Source: Acanthaster planci
Taxonomy: Eukaryota; Echinodermata; Asteroidea; Valvatida; Acanthasteridae
Reading direction: 5' to 3'
Length of the DNA stretch: 46,895 bases
NCBI RefSeq assembly: GCF_001949145.1
Contig: NW_019091673.1
Span: 156,655-203,549 of the forward strand
Part shown: piece by piece, positions 11,340 through 21,059 of the stretch
How positions within the stretch are numbered: the stretch's first letter is position 1
How the letters are laid out: each line of letters begins with the position of its first letter
Notes under the pieces: model-generated
Seen by the model: the letters and a program-made list of their open reading frames with translations, nothing else
What the model was told of the DNA's origin: nothing
Database searches by the model: none
Made by a program: the position numbers and the translations under genes

Positions 11340-11475
11340 AGTTAGAGCTGTAGGCCTAATGACTTGCGTCATCAGTGATTTGACTTGAGTCACAATGTTT
11401 GACAATTCAACTCGTGTCCCAACGGGTAAATGACTCAATCGGAAGACTTGACTCGAGTGAAAGCTAATATGACCC
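11340..11475. repeat. GACTC/GAGTC degenerate repeat, left piece
   Basis: Dense in TTGACTTGAGTCA-, GACTCAATC- and GACTTGACTCGAGTG-type words. Similar words in the same orientation recur at 13380-13490, on the other side of the reverse-transcriptase remnant. Confidence 0.5.
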
Positions 11476-11789
11476 GAGTCCTAAAATAAAAATATATCTC
11501 TTTGCTAAAAAATATTTGCAATGGTTTACTTTCTCAGAACCAGATCCGAAATGTAATTCTACATTAGTGGTTTTAAAAATTGTTCAGGTGATTTGTATTT
11601 CTGTCATTGATGGTTGGAGGCCGGGTAATTTTACGTCCTGATTTCAACACACACAAAAATCATCATGCTATTTCAAAACAAATGGACATATACGCAGGTC
11701 AACATTCAACTTATCAGAAGCAGACTTGTATATTGTGCACGCAAAAAATCTAGACTCAACTAAATTCTGGAACGTTTATAAGCTGCCGT

Positions 11790-13290
11790 TCGCCTAAACC
11801 CATTCCTTCAAGTATTTGACATCCTCAGCAATTCTCAGTATGGCTTCCGAGCAAATTAGTCTACACAAATGACTGTTATTGACCTTATAGATAAAATCAC
11901 CCAGTCACTCGATAAGTCACAAAATACTATTGGTGTCTTTCTTGATTTGTCCAAAGCATTTGACACATTGATCATGATATACTACTGAATTAACCGTCGA
12001 AGTATGGGGTTAGAGGGATTGCCCTGGACTGGTTTCGAAGGTATCTTTTTGATAGAATGCAATTTGTCGATTGGGAGCATCAAAGATCAACATTCCAAAC
12101 ACTTAAATGTGGTGTCCCCCAAGGCTCAATATCAGGTCCCATTTTGTTTCTCTTATATATAAATGGTTTATGCAATTTTATTTGCCGATGACACTAATAT
12201 TTTCTACAGTTGAGACAATTTGCAAGTAGGTTTGAGAACTGTGAACAGAGAACTACAAAACATTTCCACATGGTTAATCAGTAACAGTTTATCCATAAAT
12301 CTAAACAAAACTGCTTGTATGTACTTTACTAAAACAAATAAGGACATTTCAATCAAATATTTATATTAATGATTCAATAACACAAAAAGTACGCAGCGTA
12401 AAATTCTTATCATTGACGATAAGGTTTCTTGGAAACACCACTGCCAAAATGTACACACGTCCATCTCTAGAAATCTTGGTGTTCTTAGAAAACTGAAATT
12501 ACCCCACATTTTAATTGAACCTTATTTACACTATGGTGTATTTAGCTTGGAGCAAAACTTATCATGCATACTTAAAGAAAATCTATATTAATATTGTTCA
12601 AAAGAAACTTTTAAGACTAATGAATACCCGGTAACTCAGGTTATAGATCACACTGTCTTAAATATCTACAAATATCACTTGCGCGTTTTGATGTATACTT
12701 TTGAGCGCTAAATCCTTCCAACGGCCATACAAACTATGTTAACTTGAAACAGTTCAATCCATAATTATAATACAAGATTATCATCCAAATTTCACATCCT
12801 TAGTGCGCGAACAAATTTCTCCAAATCAACTGTAAGACACCAATAGAAGCTTCAACTGCCTACCCTCAACACGTACCGTTTTAACAATTCAAGAAAAATC
12901 TTAAGAGTTTCTTACTTAACAGTGATCTCAACTCATACATATTCATGGTACTATTTACATTTATTACCGAAGACCTCATTCGTAATCCTTAAATGCCGTA
13001 ATCATAAACCAGCTAGATGTATCTGTACACTGTATTGAGACAATTTAATGTAAGTTATATTTTGTTAAAAACGTGTAGAATGGAATGTTCATCGCAAAAC
13101 GGGATGCTGGGTTTCGTATAAAGCGTCGACTTTCCATCCAGCATCTATACATCTTCGTTTACAGTGTATGAATTAATAGTGTAATAACATTGTGTATCTT
13201 TGTTACTCTGAATTTCTTTTATTGTTCATCTACCTGCAATGTTAGCGAAGATGTGAAATAAACCAAACCAAACCAAACCAAACCAAATCA
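11790..13290 (+). mobile_element. Non-LTR retrotransposon remnant (reverse transcriptase), broken
   Basis: Across shifting plus-strand frames the hallmarks of a non-LTR reverse transcriptase appear in order: QYGFRAN then STQMTVIDLIDKI (about 11830-11900), GVFLDLSKAFDT (about 11930-11970), RGIALDWF (about 12010-12035), the CGVPQGSI...GPILFL block (about 12110-12155), FADDTNIFY (about 12180-12210), then LSINLNKT and KFLG/DDKVSWK thumb-region motifs (to about 12440). Frameshifts and stops disable it: after AFDT, before FADD, and several later. The 5' end is missing. The 3' end is AATAAACC followed by an (AAACC)n tail (about 13255-13288), a usual way for such elements to end. The clade (CR1- or Jockey-like) is not decided. 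Confidence 0.85.
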
Positions 13291-13379
13291 GTTCTTGTAT
13301 GATCTGCGAGCCAGCCTATAAACTGGTCTTGGGAATGTGGGGAATGAAATCCAGTCTTGTGTTTATTTACTGTATTTAC

Positions 13380-13495
13380 TCCAATTGACTATACTCGACT
13401 CGATTTCTATACCAGTGACTTAACTCGACTCAAATAACTACACTAGAATGATTCGACTCAATCACAAAATTTAGTGACTCGGGGCCTGAAATGTT
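13380..13495. repeat. GACTC/GAGTC degenerate repeat, right piece
   Basis: Contains TACTCGACTCGATT, CTTAACTCGACTCAA, ATTCGACTCAATC and GTGACTCGGGGCC, matching the composition and orientation of the piece at 11340-11475. Confidence 0.5.
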
Positions 13496-13721
13496 GTAAA
13501 AGCTCACGCACTGCAGCGAGCGTCTGGAATCCTCGCGCGCCGGGTCCGCCTATGGGATTTTAGGGTCGTCCTATCACGTTCGACAATTTTTGGATAAATT
13601 CCTAATGAAACCATCCTAAGATCGAAACACTGATGTCGGAGTTTTTTTTCTTTGCGTTCCTTTGGTAATATTTTGGAAAAGTGAAATTGGTAACAAACGA
13701 AACTCATTGCCAACCCTTTAC

Positions 13722-13845
13722 TTCCGACAATATTTTTTCCCGTCTCTTTGTTCACGCACGAACTTTGTTTTCGCTTCATAAGCTTCCGTGAAACGAGTTG
13801 TACAACGTTGCAGTCGATGGGTTTCAGATCCAGTCGAGTTGCCAT
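13722..13845 (-). CDS. Unrecognised candidate first exon, minus strand
   Basis: An ATG at 13845 opens a frame starting MATRLDLKPIDCNVVQLVSR and continuing with a lysine-rich stretch. A possible donor, GTAAAG, lies at 13721. The frame continues upstream of the ATG to a possible acceptor (TTTACGACAG), so it could instead be an internal exon. The promoter-like segment at 14000-14090 would also suit this strand. I do not recognise the product, and no downstream exon was found before PIGP. Confidence 0.25.
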
Positions 13846-14017
13846 GACGCCGTCGATTAGATTAAACTTTAAAATCTGTCGTAAATGCAGAATCAAAAGA
13901 CTACTTTACAATAGGATTTCATAACCGTTCGTCTGTGTACGAGACCACTGCGTATTTTAGTTCGCTCGTCGTCCAGCGCTCAAAGGGTGGTGGTGGAGGA
14001 GGGGTTGATGGCTTTGC

Positions 14018-14090
14018 ACTGTGATTGGCTACTTTGTGTACGACCTCCAACCGCAAGGCTATATAACACTTCCTCTCAGGGAAGCGTTAT
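14018..14090 (+). promoter_or_regulatory. Core-promoter-like segment (inverted CCAAT, TATATAA)
   Basis: GTGATTGGCT (an inverted CCAAT box, about 14021-14030) is followed roughly 30-35 bp later by CTATATAACA (about 14059-14068). This order and spacing are canonical for the plus strand, placing a start site near 14090, just before the assembly gap and about 1.05 kb before the RAG1-like exon. Whether it drives that exon cannot be tested here because the intervening sequence is missing. Confidence 0.45.
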
Positions 14091-14204
14091 GTCATTTTTT
14101 TTTTTGGTTAGCCAATGGCAATGCTTAATTTAAACATCGTCTAAAGTGCCGGTTTATATGATAAAAACATGTCCTTGGTACAACCACGGTAATGTATCTT
14201 TTTC

Positions 14205-15142
14205 NNNNNNNNNNNNNNNNNNNNNNNNNNNNNNNNNNNNNNNNNNNNNNNNNNNNNNNNNNNNNNNNNNNNNNNNNNNNNNNNNNNNNNNNNNNNNNNN
14301 NNNNNNNNNNNNNNNNNNNNNNNNNNNNNNNNNNNNNNNNNNNNNNNNNNNNNNNNNNNNNNNNNNNNNNNNNNNNNNNNNNNNNNNNNNNNNNNNNNNN
14401 NNNNNNNNNNNNNNNNNNNNNNNNNNNNNNNNNNNNNNNNNNNNNNNNNNNNNNNNNNNNNNNNNNNNNNNNNNNNNNNNNNNNNNNNNNNNNNNNNNNN
14501 NNNNNNNNNNNNNNNNNNNNNNNNNNNNNNNNNNNNNNNNNNNNNNNNNNNNNNNNNNNNNNNNNNNNNNNNNNNNNNNNNNNNNNNNNNNNNNNNNNNN
14601 NNNNNNNNNNNNNNNNNNNNNNNNNNNNNNNNNNNNNNNNNNNNNNNNNNNNNNNNNNNNNNNNNNNNNNNNNNNNNNNNNNNNNNNNNNNNNNNNNNNN
14701 NNNNNNNNNNNNNNNNNNNNNNNNNNNNNNNNNNNNNNNNNNNNNNNNNNNNNNNNNNNNNNNNNNNNNNNNNNNNNNNNNNNNNNNNNNNNNNNNNNNN
14801 NNNNNNNNNNNNNNNNNNNNNNNNNNNNNNNNNNNNNNNNNNNNNNNNNNNNNNNNNNNNNNNNNNNNNNNNNNNNNNNNNNNNNNNNNNNNNNNNNNNN
14901 NNNNNNNNNNNNNNNNNNNNNNNNNNNNNNNNNNNNNNNNNNNNNNNNNNNNNNNNNNNNNNNNNNNNNNNNNNNNNNNNNNNNNNNNNNNNNNNNNNNN
15001 NNNNNNNNNNNNNNNNNNNNNNNNNNNNNNNNNNNNNNNNNNNNNNNNNNNNNNNNNNNNNNNNNNNNNNNNNNNNNNNNNNNNNNNNNNNNNNNNNNNN
15101 NNNNNNNNNNNNNNNNNNNNNNNNNNNNNNNNNNNNNNNNNN
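14205..15142. other. Assembly gap (938 N)
   Basis: A continuous run of N. The open frame at 15145-15861 runs into its right edge without a start codon, so the 5' part of that gene is in the gap or further upstream. Confidence 0.99.
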
Positions 15143-15144
15143 GA

Positions 15145-15861
15145 AAAATCCATAACAGGCAACCTAAGCCTTGCTCAGAAAATCAAGAGAAGATACAAGC
15201 AAAGTATAAAAATAATGTAGAAACCGATGAGCCACATTGCCACCTTCCCTTCATGTGCCATCTTTGCAGTTCAAATCTTTATCTTGCAAAGACACATCCT
15301 GTGCCAAATGATTGCCCCCCTCCAACAGGCCCCTGCTTTATTTGTGATAAGGTGAACATTTCCAAAAGAGGTGGTCGTCCTTCGAAAGGGAAACATGCTC
15401 GTCTTATGACTCTTGACAGGGAAGAGGCAACTGTGCAGAGGAACTTTGAGTGGCTTAGGCAAACAACGACTCCGACAATGGGGCAGGATTTTCAGTCAGA
15501 TGATAGTTCTTTCATTTGCAAGTACTGCTGCAAAATCTTCAACAGACCTACTGAAACACAGTGTGAACACATTGTTTGCTTGGAATGCCTAGAAGAGCTG
15601 TTTTCCAAATCGTCATCTTCAACAATTCTTTGCCCAGTATGTAAGAAGCAAATCAGCCTTCTGCATATCCAACCTGCAGCTGCCAAGCACTACTTTGTGA
15701 ATATCCTCATGAATGGGAGGGTCAAGTGCAATAAATGCAACCAAAGCAGTTGGCTAAAAAATGCAGAAAGACATGACTGCAGTAATCCACAAAGTTCAGC
15801 ACCTGTTGATGAGAAGATATTAAGAGATATTCTAAACCATGCAGCAACTTTTGATGTGTAG
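15145..15861 (+). CDS. RAG1 N-terminal-like RING/zinc-finger protein, 5'-incomplete
   Basis: There are 238 visible residues, open from the gap edge to TAG at 15859-15861. In order: PFMCHLCSSNLYLAKTHP, then PCFICDKVNISKRGGRPSK (visible residues about 34-75), which lines up with the Cys/His and RG-K-basic motifs just before the RING in vertebrate RAG1. Then comes a full C3HC4 RING at about residues 125-170 (CKYC-x11-C-EH-IVC-LEC-x15-CPVC), and a following finger at about 193-211 (CNKC-x11-HDC), as in the RAG1 zinc-binding dimerisation region. About 27 residues later the protein stops. The RAG1 catalytic core (nonamer-binding region, DDE) is absent. In vertebrates this region has ubiquitin-ligase and dimerisation roles. 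RAG1 N-terminal modules without the core are known from invertebrate mobile elements (N-RAG-TP described in Aplysia). It could therefore be a transposon protein, a domesticated relative or a truncated RAG1-like gene. It is antisense to, and probably inside an intron of, the minus-strand gene starting at 16239. Confidence 0.85.
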   Translation, partial: KIHNRQPKPCSENQEKIQAKYKNNVETDEPHCHLPFMCHLCSSNLYLAKTHPVPNDCPPPTGPCFICDKVNISKRGGRPSKGKHARLMTLDREEATVQRNFEWLRQTTTPTMGQDFQSDDSSFICKYCCKIFNRPTETQCEHIVCLECLEELFSKSSSSTILCPVCKKQISLLHIQPAAAKHYFVNILMNGRVKCNKCNQSSWLKNAERHDCSNPQSSAPVDEKILRDILNHAATFDV

Positions 15862-16056
15862 AGGCATGCATAGCCTTAGCTATGTTGTAAGCATAGTTTG
15901 CAAATAATAATAACATGATCGATAAACCAAAAACTGACGTATTTATAAATGAACGTACATGTACTGTGCAATGGAGTAAATACACAGGCATATTTGTCGT
16001 GTATATGTTTATCTTTGTCAAACTTGTCAAAAAAAATGCTATTTGAAGATAGGTAC

Positions 16057-16239
16057 CTGACGGCATGTACTTCGCAGCAACTCCTTCACGGTGAGGGCGC
16101 CCATGAAACCATCACGCGCGTAGAGCTCTCGTGGATATTCCTCCAAGATGTAGTGTATCAATGCAAAAATCAGCGTGTCGTGTAATGCCTTACAAATGCG
16201 TACCGTTAGGTTTGCACAGTTCACAGAGCGCAAATACAT
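16057..16239 (-). CDS. Unrecognised first exon, minus strand
   Basis: An ATG at 16239 (MYLRSVNCANLTVRICKALH) opens 61 codons ending exactly at a CAG|GTACCT donor (16056), in phase 0. The frame includes a hydrophobic stretch (TLIFALIHYIL) followed by a mixed charged segment. It is open a further 27 codons upstream without an earlier ATG. Its position beside a divergent promoter-like region and its clean donor make it a good first-exon candidate. I do not recognise the protein. Later exons must lie left of 16056 and would span the RAG1-like exon; none was identified. Confidence 0.5.
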
Positions 16240-16612
16240 TGTAAAAGGTCCATTCTTCACGCTGAATGTCAAGCCTAGACTGGCAAAACTCAAGGAGCAA
16301 TGCTTTTGAGGCTTTAACAACGGTCAAAAATCACGTGATCGTCGATCAATCACAAACAGACGTTAACTTTTAGACACTCTACTCACGCGTATCCGGCAAC
16401 CAAAATGGCCGAACGTACTGACAATTAAAAGGCCAATTTTGTGTGTTTTTTTAATAAGCCGTATTCTATAAATATTCATTAACACAGTGCCTCTCAAAAA
16501 GGATTTAATTAAGGTGAGCCTTTCAGCTCATTAATATTCATAGTACTTTTTACCACATCCGGCAGCGAAAATGAATATCTTGGTGCATAAACATAGCACA
16601 GGAATGTAAGAG
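16240..16612. promoter_or_regulatory. Divergent promoter-like region
   Basis: It lies between two outward-facing first exons. It contains the palindromic E-box TCACGTGA (16331-16338), and two related boxes ATCCGGCAACCAAAATGGCC (about 16390) and ATCCGGCAGCGAAAATG (about 16557), combining an ETS-like CCGGAT core (reverse strand) with a YY1-like AAAATGGCC. A short upstream open frame (ATGAATATC..., about 16571-16609) precedes the plus-strand start. Confidence 0.5.
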
Positions 16613-16694
16613 ATGGCTTGTTGCACGAGCGACGTCGAACGTCAGATGCAAGTTTTGAAACTCCGGCTTTTTGCACTAGGAAATGGGCCTGCGG
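16613..16694 (+). CDS. Unrecognised first exon, plus strand
   Basis: ATG at 16613 encodes 27 residues (MACCTSDVERQMQVLKLRLF then ALGNGPA) and runs into a strong GCGG|GTAAGT donor at 16695, in phase 1. It sits just downstream of the divergent promoter-like region. I do not recognise the protein. One possible next exon is at 22629-22706, whose phase is compatible, but the link is not demonstrated. Confidence 0.5.
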
Positions 16695-16699
16695 GTAAG

Positions 16700-19300
16700 T
16701 TATGTGTTCAATTGTGTTGGCCAGTGAGTGAGCGGCCTTGCAAAAAATCGTTACGACTCCATAGCACTAAAATCTAATGAAAGCTTGACATAGCCTACAC
16801 TTTCGAGGAAGCTCAATATGCACATACATAGGTACCACCACCAGTGCTCTGAAAGTAGTAAAAGTAGCCATGTTGACGCTGATGACAAAGCTCATTTACA
16901 ATAGCAACCTTCTTGGAATAATCCTGAAACCCATTGTAAAAATAAAGTCAATTGATTATTCTTTAAACTTAGCTCACACAAACAGGTTTCCTTGCTATTT
17001 TTATTTTAAAAGAAAACGCCCCTTTTGAGACAAGTCTTGAAAAGCACTTCATTCAATTTAACACCGTGACGTAGAGTACACGCGATTCAAAAACTTGTAA
17101 CGACCATTCCCAATAATGTACATACTAAAAGGTTTTTAATGAACCTGATGGTTTCTTGTCCTTAATTTTGGTTGTTCCTAAAACATTATTTTGTAAATCT
17201 GTTAAATAACTGGCCCAAAAGACTAACTTCTCTTGGAGTAAATACATACACAACAGTTGATATGAGAAAAATGTATGATTTATAAAGCTGGATTCCTTAT
17301 TTCGTCTTCACTAAATAATGAAAACTGCTTAGACAATTATACGTGTAAGGTGGTGCAATCTACATGATTCCCAGTGGTGCTATCACCACGTCACCACGTT
17401 GGGTAGGCTACCCAACCCAGTTGTCTGGCGCAGCACTCCCGAAAAAAACCTTGGAAGCCCACCAAACTTCTTCAGCCCCGCCAAAAAGTATAACATTGTA
17501 TGCCACTTCAGGCCGACATGTAAGTGTGCGCGTGGGCCTGAATACCTTGAAGACGTGCACACGGTGCAAAGGTCACATAATTCCCCTGATTTAACTGGGG
17601 AATTCCACAGCATGCATTATGAAGGATGAAGGTAGAGTATACTAGTATGAAAAACTGAATGAAATTGAAGTTTTTCAAAGATGTTTGTGGAAGGAAAGGT
17701 TGAAGTGGGCCACTATAGAAATTTATATTTCATAAGTGGTCAACCTTGGCCAATTTTCTCCTTTTCGGCCCGCAAAATGTTATATCCCCTGAACCCCGAA
17801 CCTTCATGCCTGAACAGAGACATGCCTTCTACCGCCATTTTTCTTTTCTGTTTTCTTGAAAATGTTCAGGTTGAACCCTTTCCAGAAATTGTGGTGAAGC
17901 GACCGAACTATAAACTTGCAAAAAGCCAATTATAATTCTATGTTGCACCGAATGGAAGTTGATGTGACAAGCAGTAGTATAGTGCAGGCTAAAGGAAATG
18001 TAAGGGCGCGGGCTTTAACTTTCTGGCTCCGAAGTCAGGAGTATAGCGGTTGCAACAAAGGATGATCGCTTTTGGGGTACGGAGGAAGTCGTGAAAATAA
18101 AATCCACTTTTTTGCCTCAAAAAATTGACATTTTTTTACAAGTGGTGTGATTTCAGAAAAGCTGAAATTTGCTCTTACAGAAACAGGAAAATTGGATTGA
18201 CCACGTTTCGAAAAACAAATCTAAGTTTCCTGCCACCATAATCGAGCTGCTTGTAAAGGGGTGTTACGACTTCTAAAAACACGAGATAAAGGTTACCAAT
18301 AGAAAATGGAATATCTGGGTAGATTAAGGACGATCCCTGAGGGGGGGGGGGTCTGACACTCTCCCTGAAATTTCGTGGAAATATCACCCTGTAGTCAACC
18401 TGTGGCAACTGCCTGACGCCATTTTCAGGCTTGCGCCACGGTCCCTGGTAAATCTGCCAAGCATTGCCAGATATCAAGTAACTCAAGATTTGTTTACCGT
18501 TAAGAATTTAGACGCCTTGTCTGTCGACACATTATCTGCAGCTGCAGCATATCAGTGAGGTGGGCCGACAATCCGCTCCAGAACAGGGCTGGCCTGGGAC
18601 CTTGCTGTATTTCGTGGAACTTGCCGGGTTTTAAGGTTTCTTTCTTATAGTAAAACCATGGAGGTAGAATCACCTCCATGGTAAAACCATACCAGAGCAA
18701 GGGTCAAACTTTGCTTTTTACAAATCTTTTGAGCAAATGTAGTATTTTGTTCCAAAATGTCGGTACAATCATAATCTTAAGAAGTTGAGATCCTCAAATA
18801 AAATTGGCTTTTTTTAGAGGGGTTGCAGAGACTATTTTTGACCCAGTCTAAATCTTTTTTCTTCCTCTTTGTTCCAAGTTCCCCTTAGAATGTTCTCCGA
18901 TGGAGGAATAAGTTGTAATGTTGGGGGGGGGGGGCTAAAGACAACAGAGCAAAAGTATGTCAAAAGTCCAAAGTAAAAACCAAATTCTTCAAGTTCTGCA
19001 GTTTATGTAAATAATGGATTTTAGTATACTTGTCATTATGCCTGAATTTCCGTTTTTATAAGTAAGTATTATTTATTATTTGTATACGTGAAACAGGAGA
19101 ACTTAATTATTTTGTAAACTTTTCACCGGTTTAATGAATTCGACAATTCTATTCTATAGGCGATAATTAAGAAGTGGATACACGGTGGGAGAGGGTATAC
19201 ACGGAGGAAGAAAGTTTTGAAAAGTGGGATTTCCAGGTAGAGGAGTATTTAGAGGGTGTTAAAAAGGAAAGCAACGAAAAGACGAAGTGTGACAATGGAG
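16700..19300. other. Non-coding stretch, no gene recognised
   Basis: Presumably intronic or intergenic. It contains an AATTCCCC...GGGGAATTCC inverted repeat (17578-17606), a perfect 11-bp hairpin (18655-18682) and poly-G runs near 18340 and 18925. The open frames here lack splice support or recognisable motifs. Confidence 0.4.
18655..18682. repeat. Perfect hairpin, 11-bp arms
   Basis: ACCATGGAGGT, a 6-nt loop, then ACCTCCATGGT, with TAAAACCAT repeated directly on either side. No terminator role is implied in this eukaryotic context. Confidence 0.6.
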
Positions 19301-19323
19301 GACCAAAGGTCGACAAACCACAC

Positions 19324-19735
19324 TGCATTTTCTGCTCGTAGATTTTCAGGAAGTTTGAAGTTTTTAGTTGTCCCCTTTTGACGCGCCACGAAGACTTCTT
19401 TAAGTAAATTCCCAATTTTTGCTAGCAGGAAATTAAGTTGTTGAAAATGCTTTACGCAAATTCCCCAAACCCGAAAATCTACTAGCAAAAAATGAGAAAA
19501 TGGGGTTGTACACTTTTGAAGCATGCATGACAGTAATTTTGCCAGTGGGAATTTGAAGTTTTTAGTTGTGCACTTTTGACGCGCCACGAGAGTTGTTAAA
19601 GTAAAATCCAAATTTCTCCTGTAGCGGAAAATTGCGTGTTTTGAAAATGCTTTAGGCAAAGTCCAAAATCCCGAAAATCTACTAGCAGAAAATGAGAAAA
19701 TGGGGTTGTCCACTTTTGACGCTCCATGGTCGTAT
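19324..19735. repeat. Two tandem copies of a 198-bp unit
   Basis: TTTGAAGTTTTTAGTTGT recurs at 19354 and 19552 (period 198). The blocks CTTTTGACGCGCCACG, GAAAATGCTTTA and GAAAATCTACTAGCA with AATGAGAAAATGGGGTTGT are shared. An inverted copy of the GAAAATCTAC-AGCAGAAAATG block sits at about 19325-19346. Because 198 is a multiple of three, the minus strand is open across both copies (168 codons), giving a 66-residue peptide repeat. I regard this as repeat structure, not an established gene. Confidence 0.6.
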
Positions 19736-20907
19736 AAGTGCATACAAAGTATCACAATGGTTACAACGCATCAACTTTGAAGGGTACAAGTGTACAATAC
19801 AAGAGAATGTGGAACACATTCTGCCAAGCTTTACAACATCCCGATATTGTACAGGAAGTGTGAGGCCATCAATAAGTTAAAAATACAGACAAAAAAGCAG
19901 AGCTTTATACTGATTCGATCTATCGGCAAACTGTTAACAGTCCAAATCTGGACGGAGAATCAATTTCAAAGGCAACAAATCTCTCAAAAACATTTACGGG
20001 GATCGAAGTTAATGCAACTGGCATGTAATCGTTGTATTATGGCAAGAAAACCATTCTTAGGGGGAACTGGTATTATGTAGCCTAGATTTCTTAAAACAGG
20101 AAGGCGAGTTTGTGTGAAAGACAAGTTAAAAGTCCCGGCAAAGACTCCCGCCAGTTTAGTACCGGTAGCACACCATTTCGGCAGGCATGGACTAACTCCG
20201 TCTGGGCGTGCCGCTTTCACCATGAAGGAATAAAAACCACTCCATACTTTCACTGAAGTGAGACAATCAGGCATTGTTTAAACATCCTCATCATGATGAT
20301 TCTCACCTCGTCATTGTCTGTTGCAGTATAGACTTGTATCCCCGCCGTCAAAGCGACTCTAAAAATCATCTTCCGAAGCAGCTGACTTCATGGGACCCTT
20401 GTAATTAGTGAAGATATTTACATAATGTATGTTCGCCCAAAGTTCCCTGGAAATTTGCCCTCGGATTTTCTCTTGGAGGACGTTTTAGCTTCTCTTAATT
20501 TTCCCATTCTCAACCTGATTTAGTGATCTGGAATTTTTCAGGGTTGATGTTTTTGACCTCTAGGCTTCATCCTCCGCAACAAGCAGCATTCTGATTTGCG
20601 TGTTAGACTACAGTGTAATTGTTGGGCTATTGTGAATCACAGTCTTGTCTGTAAGCACGATTTCATACAGACGGTTCTGTGATGTGTCTGCATACTCATC
20701 AGGGTAAATAAAAAGGCTTTCACTTGATTATTGATGGTCATTTGTAAATCAGTTGTTATTAATGAGAAAACATACTCCTCCCCTTCCTCTTTCTTTTATT
20801 TATGAAAAAAAAGGAGTCTCAATCTTGTCTGTAAATTATCGTGAATCCAGGCAGTTGTAGGCCTACATACGAGTCTGGTTGTGAGGATTTCAGGTTCTGA
20901 AAAAAAA

Positions 20908-21056
20908 GGACGGAACGGAACGAACTGAACTGAACTGAACTGAACTGAACTGAACTGAACTGAACTGAACTGAACTGAACTGAACTGAACTGAACTAAAC
21001 TAAACTAAACTAAACTAAACTAAACTAAACTAAACTAAACTAAACTAAACTAAACT
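20908..21056. repeat. Pentanucleotide satellite (GGAAC, then GAACT x15, then AAACT x12)
   Basis: A few GGAAC-like units pass into 15 perfect GAACT copies (20922-20996), then abruptly into 12 perfect AAACT copies (20997-21056). Each block differs from its neighbour by a single base per unit. Confidence 0.9.
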
Positions 21057-21059
21057 AAT

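Noticed and set aside
14125-15220. Open frames of about 340 codons crossing the gap
   Set aside because: They consist almost wholly of undetermined bases; only the frame ending at 15861 has real coding sequence to the right of the gap.
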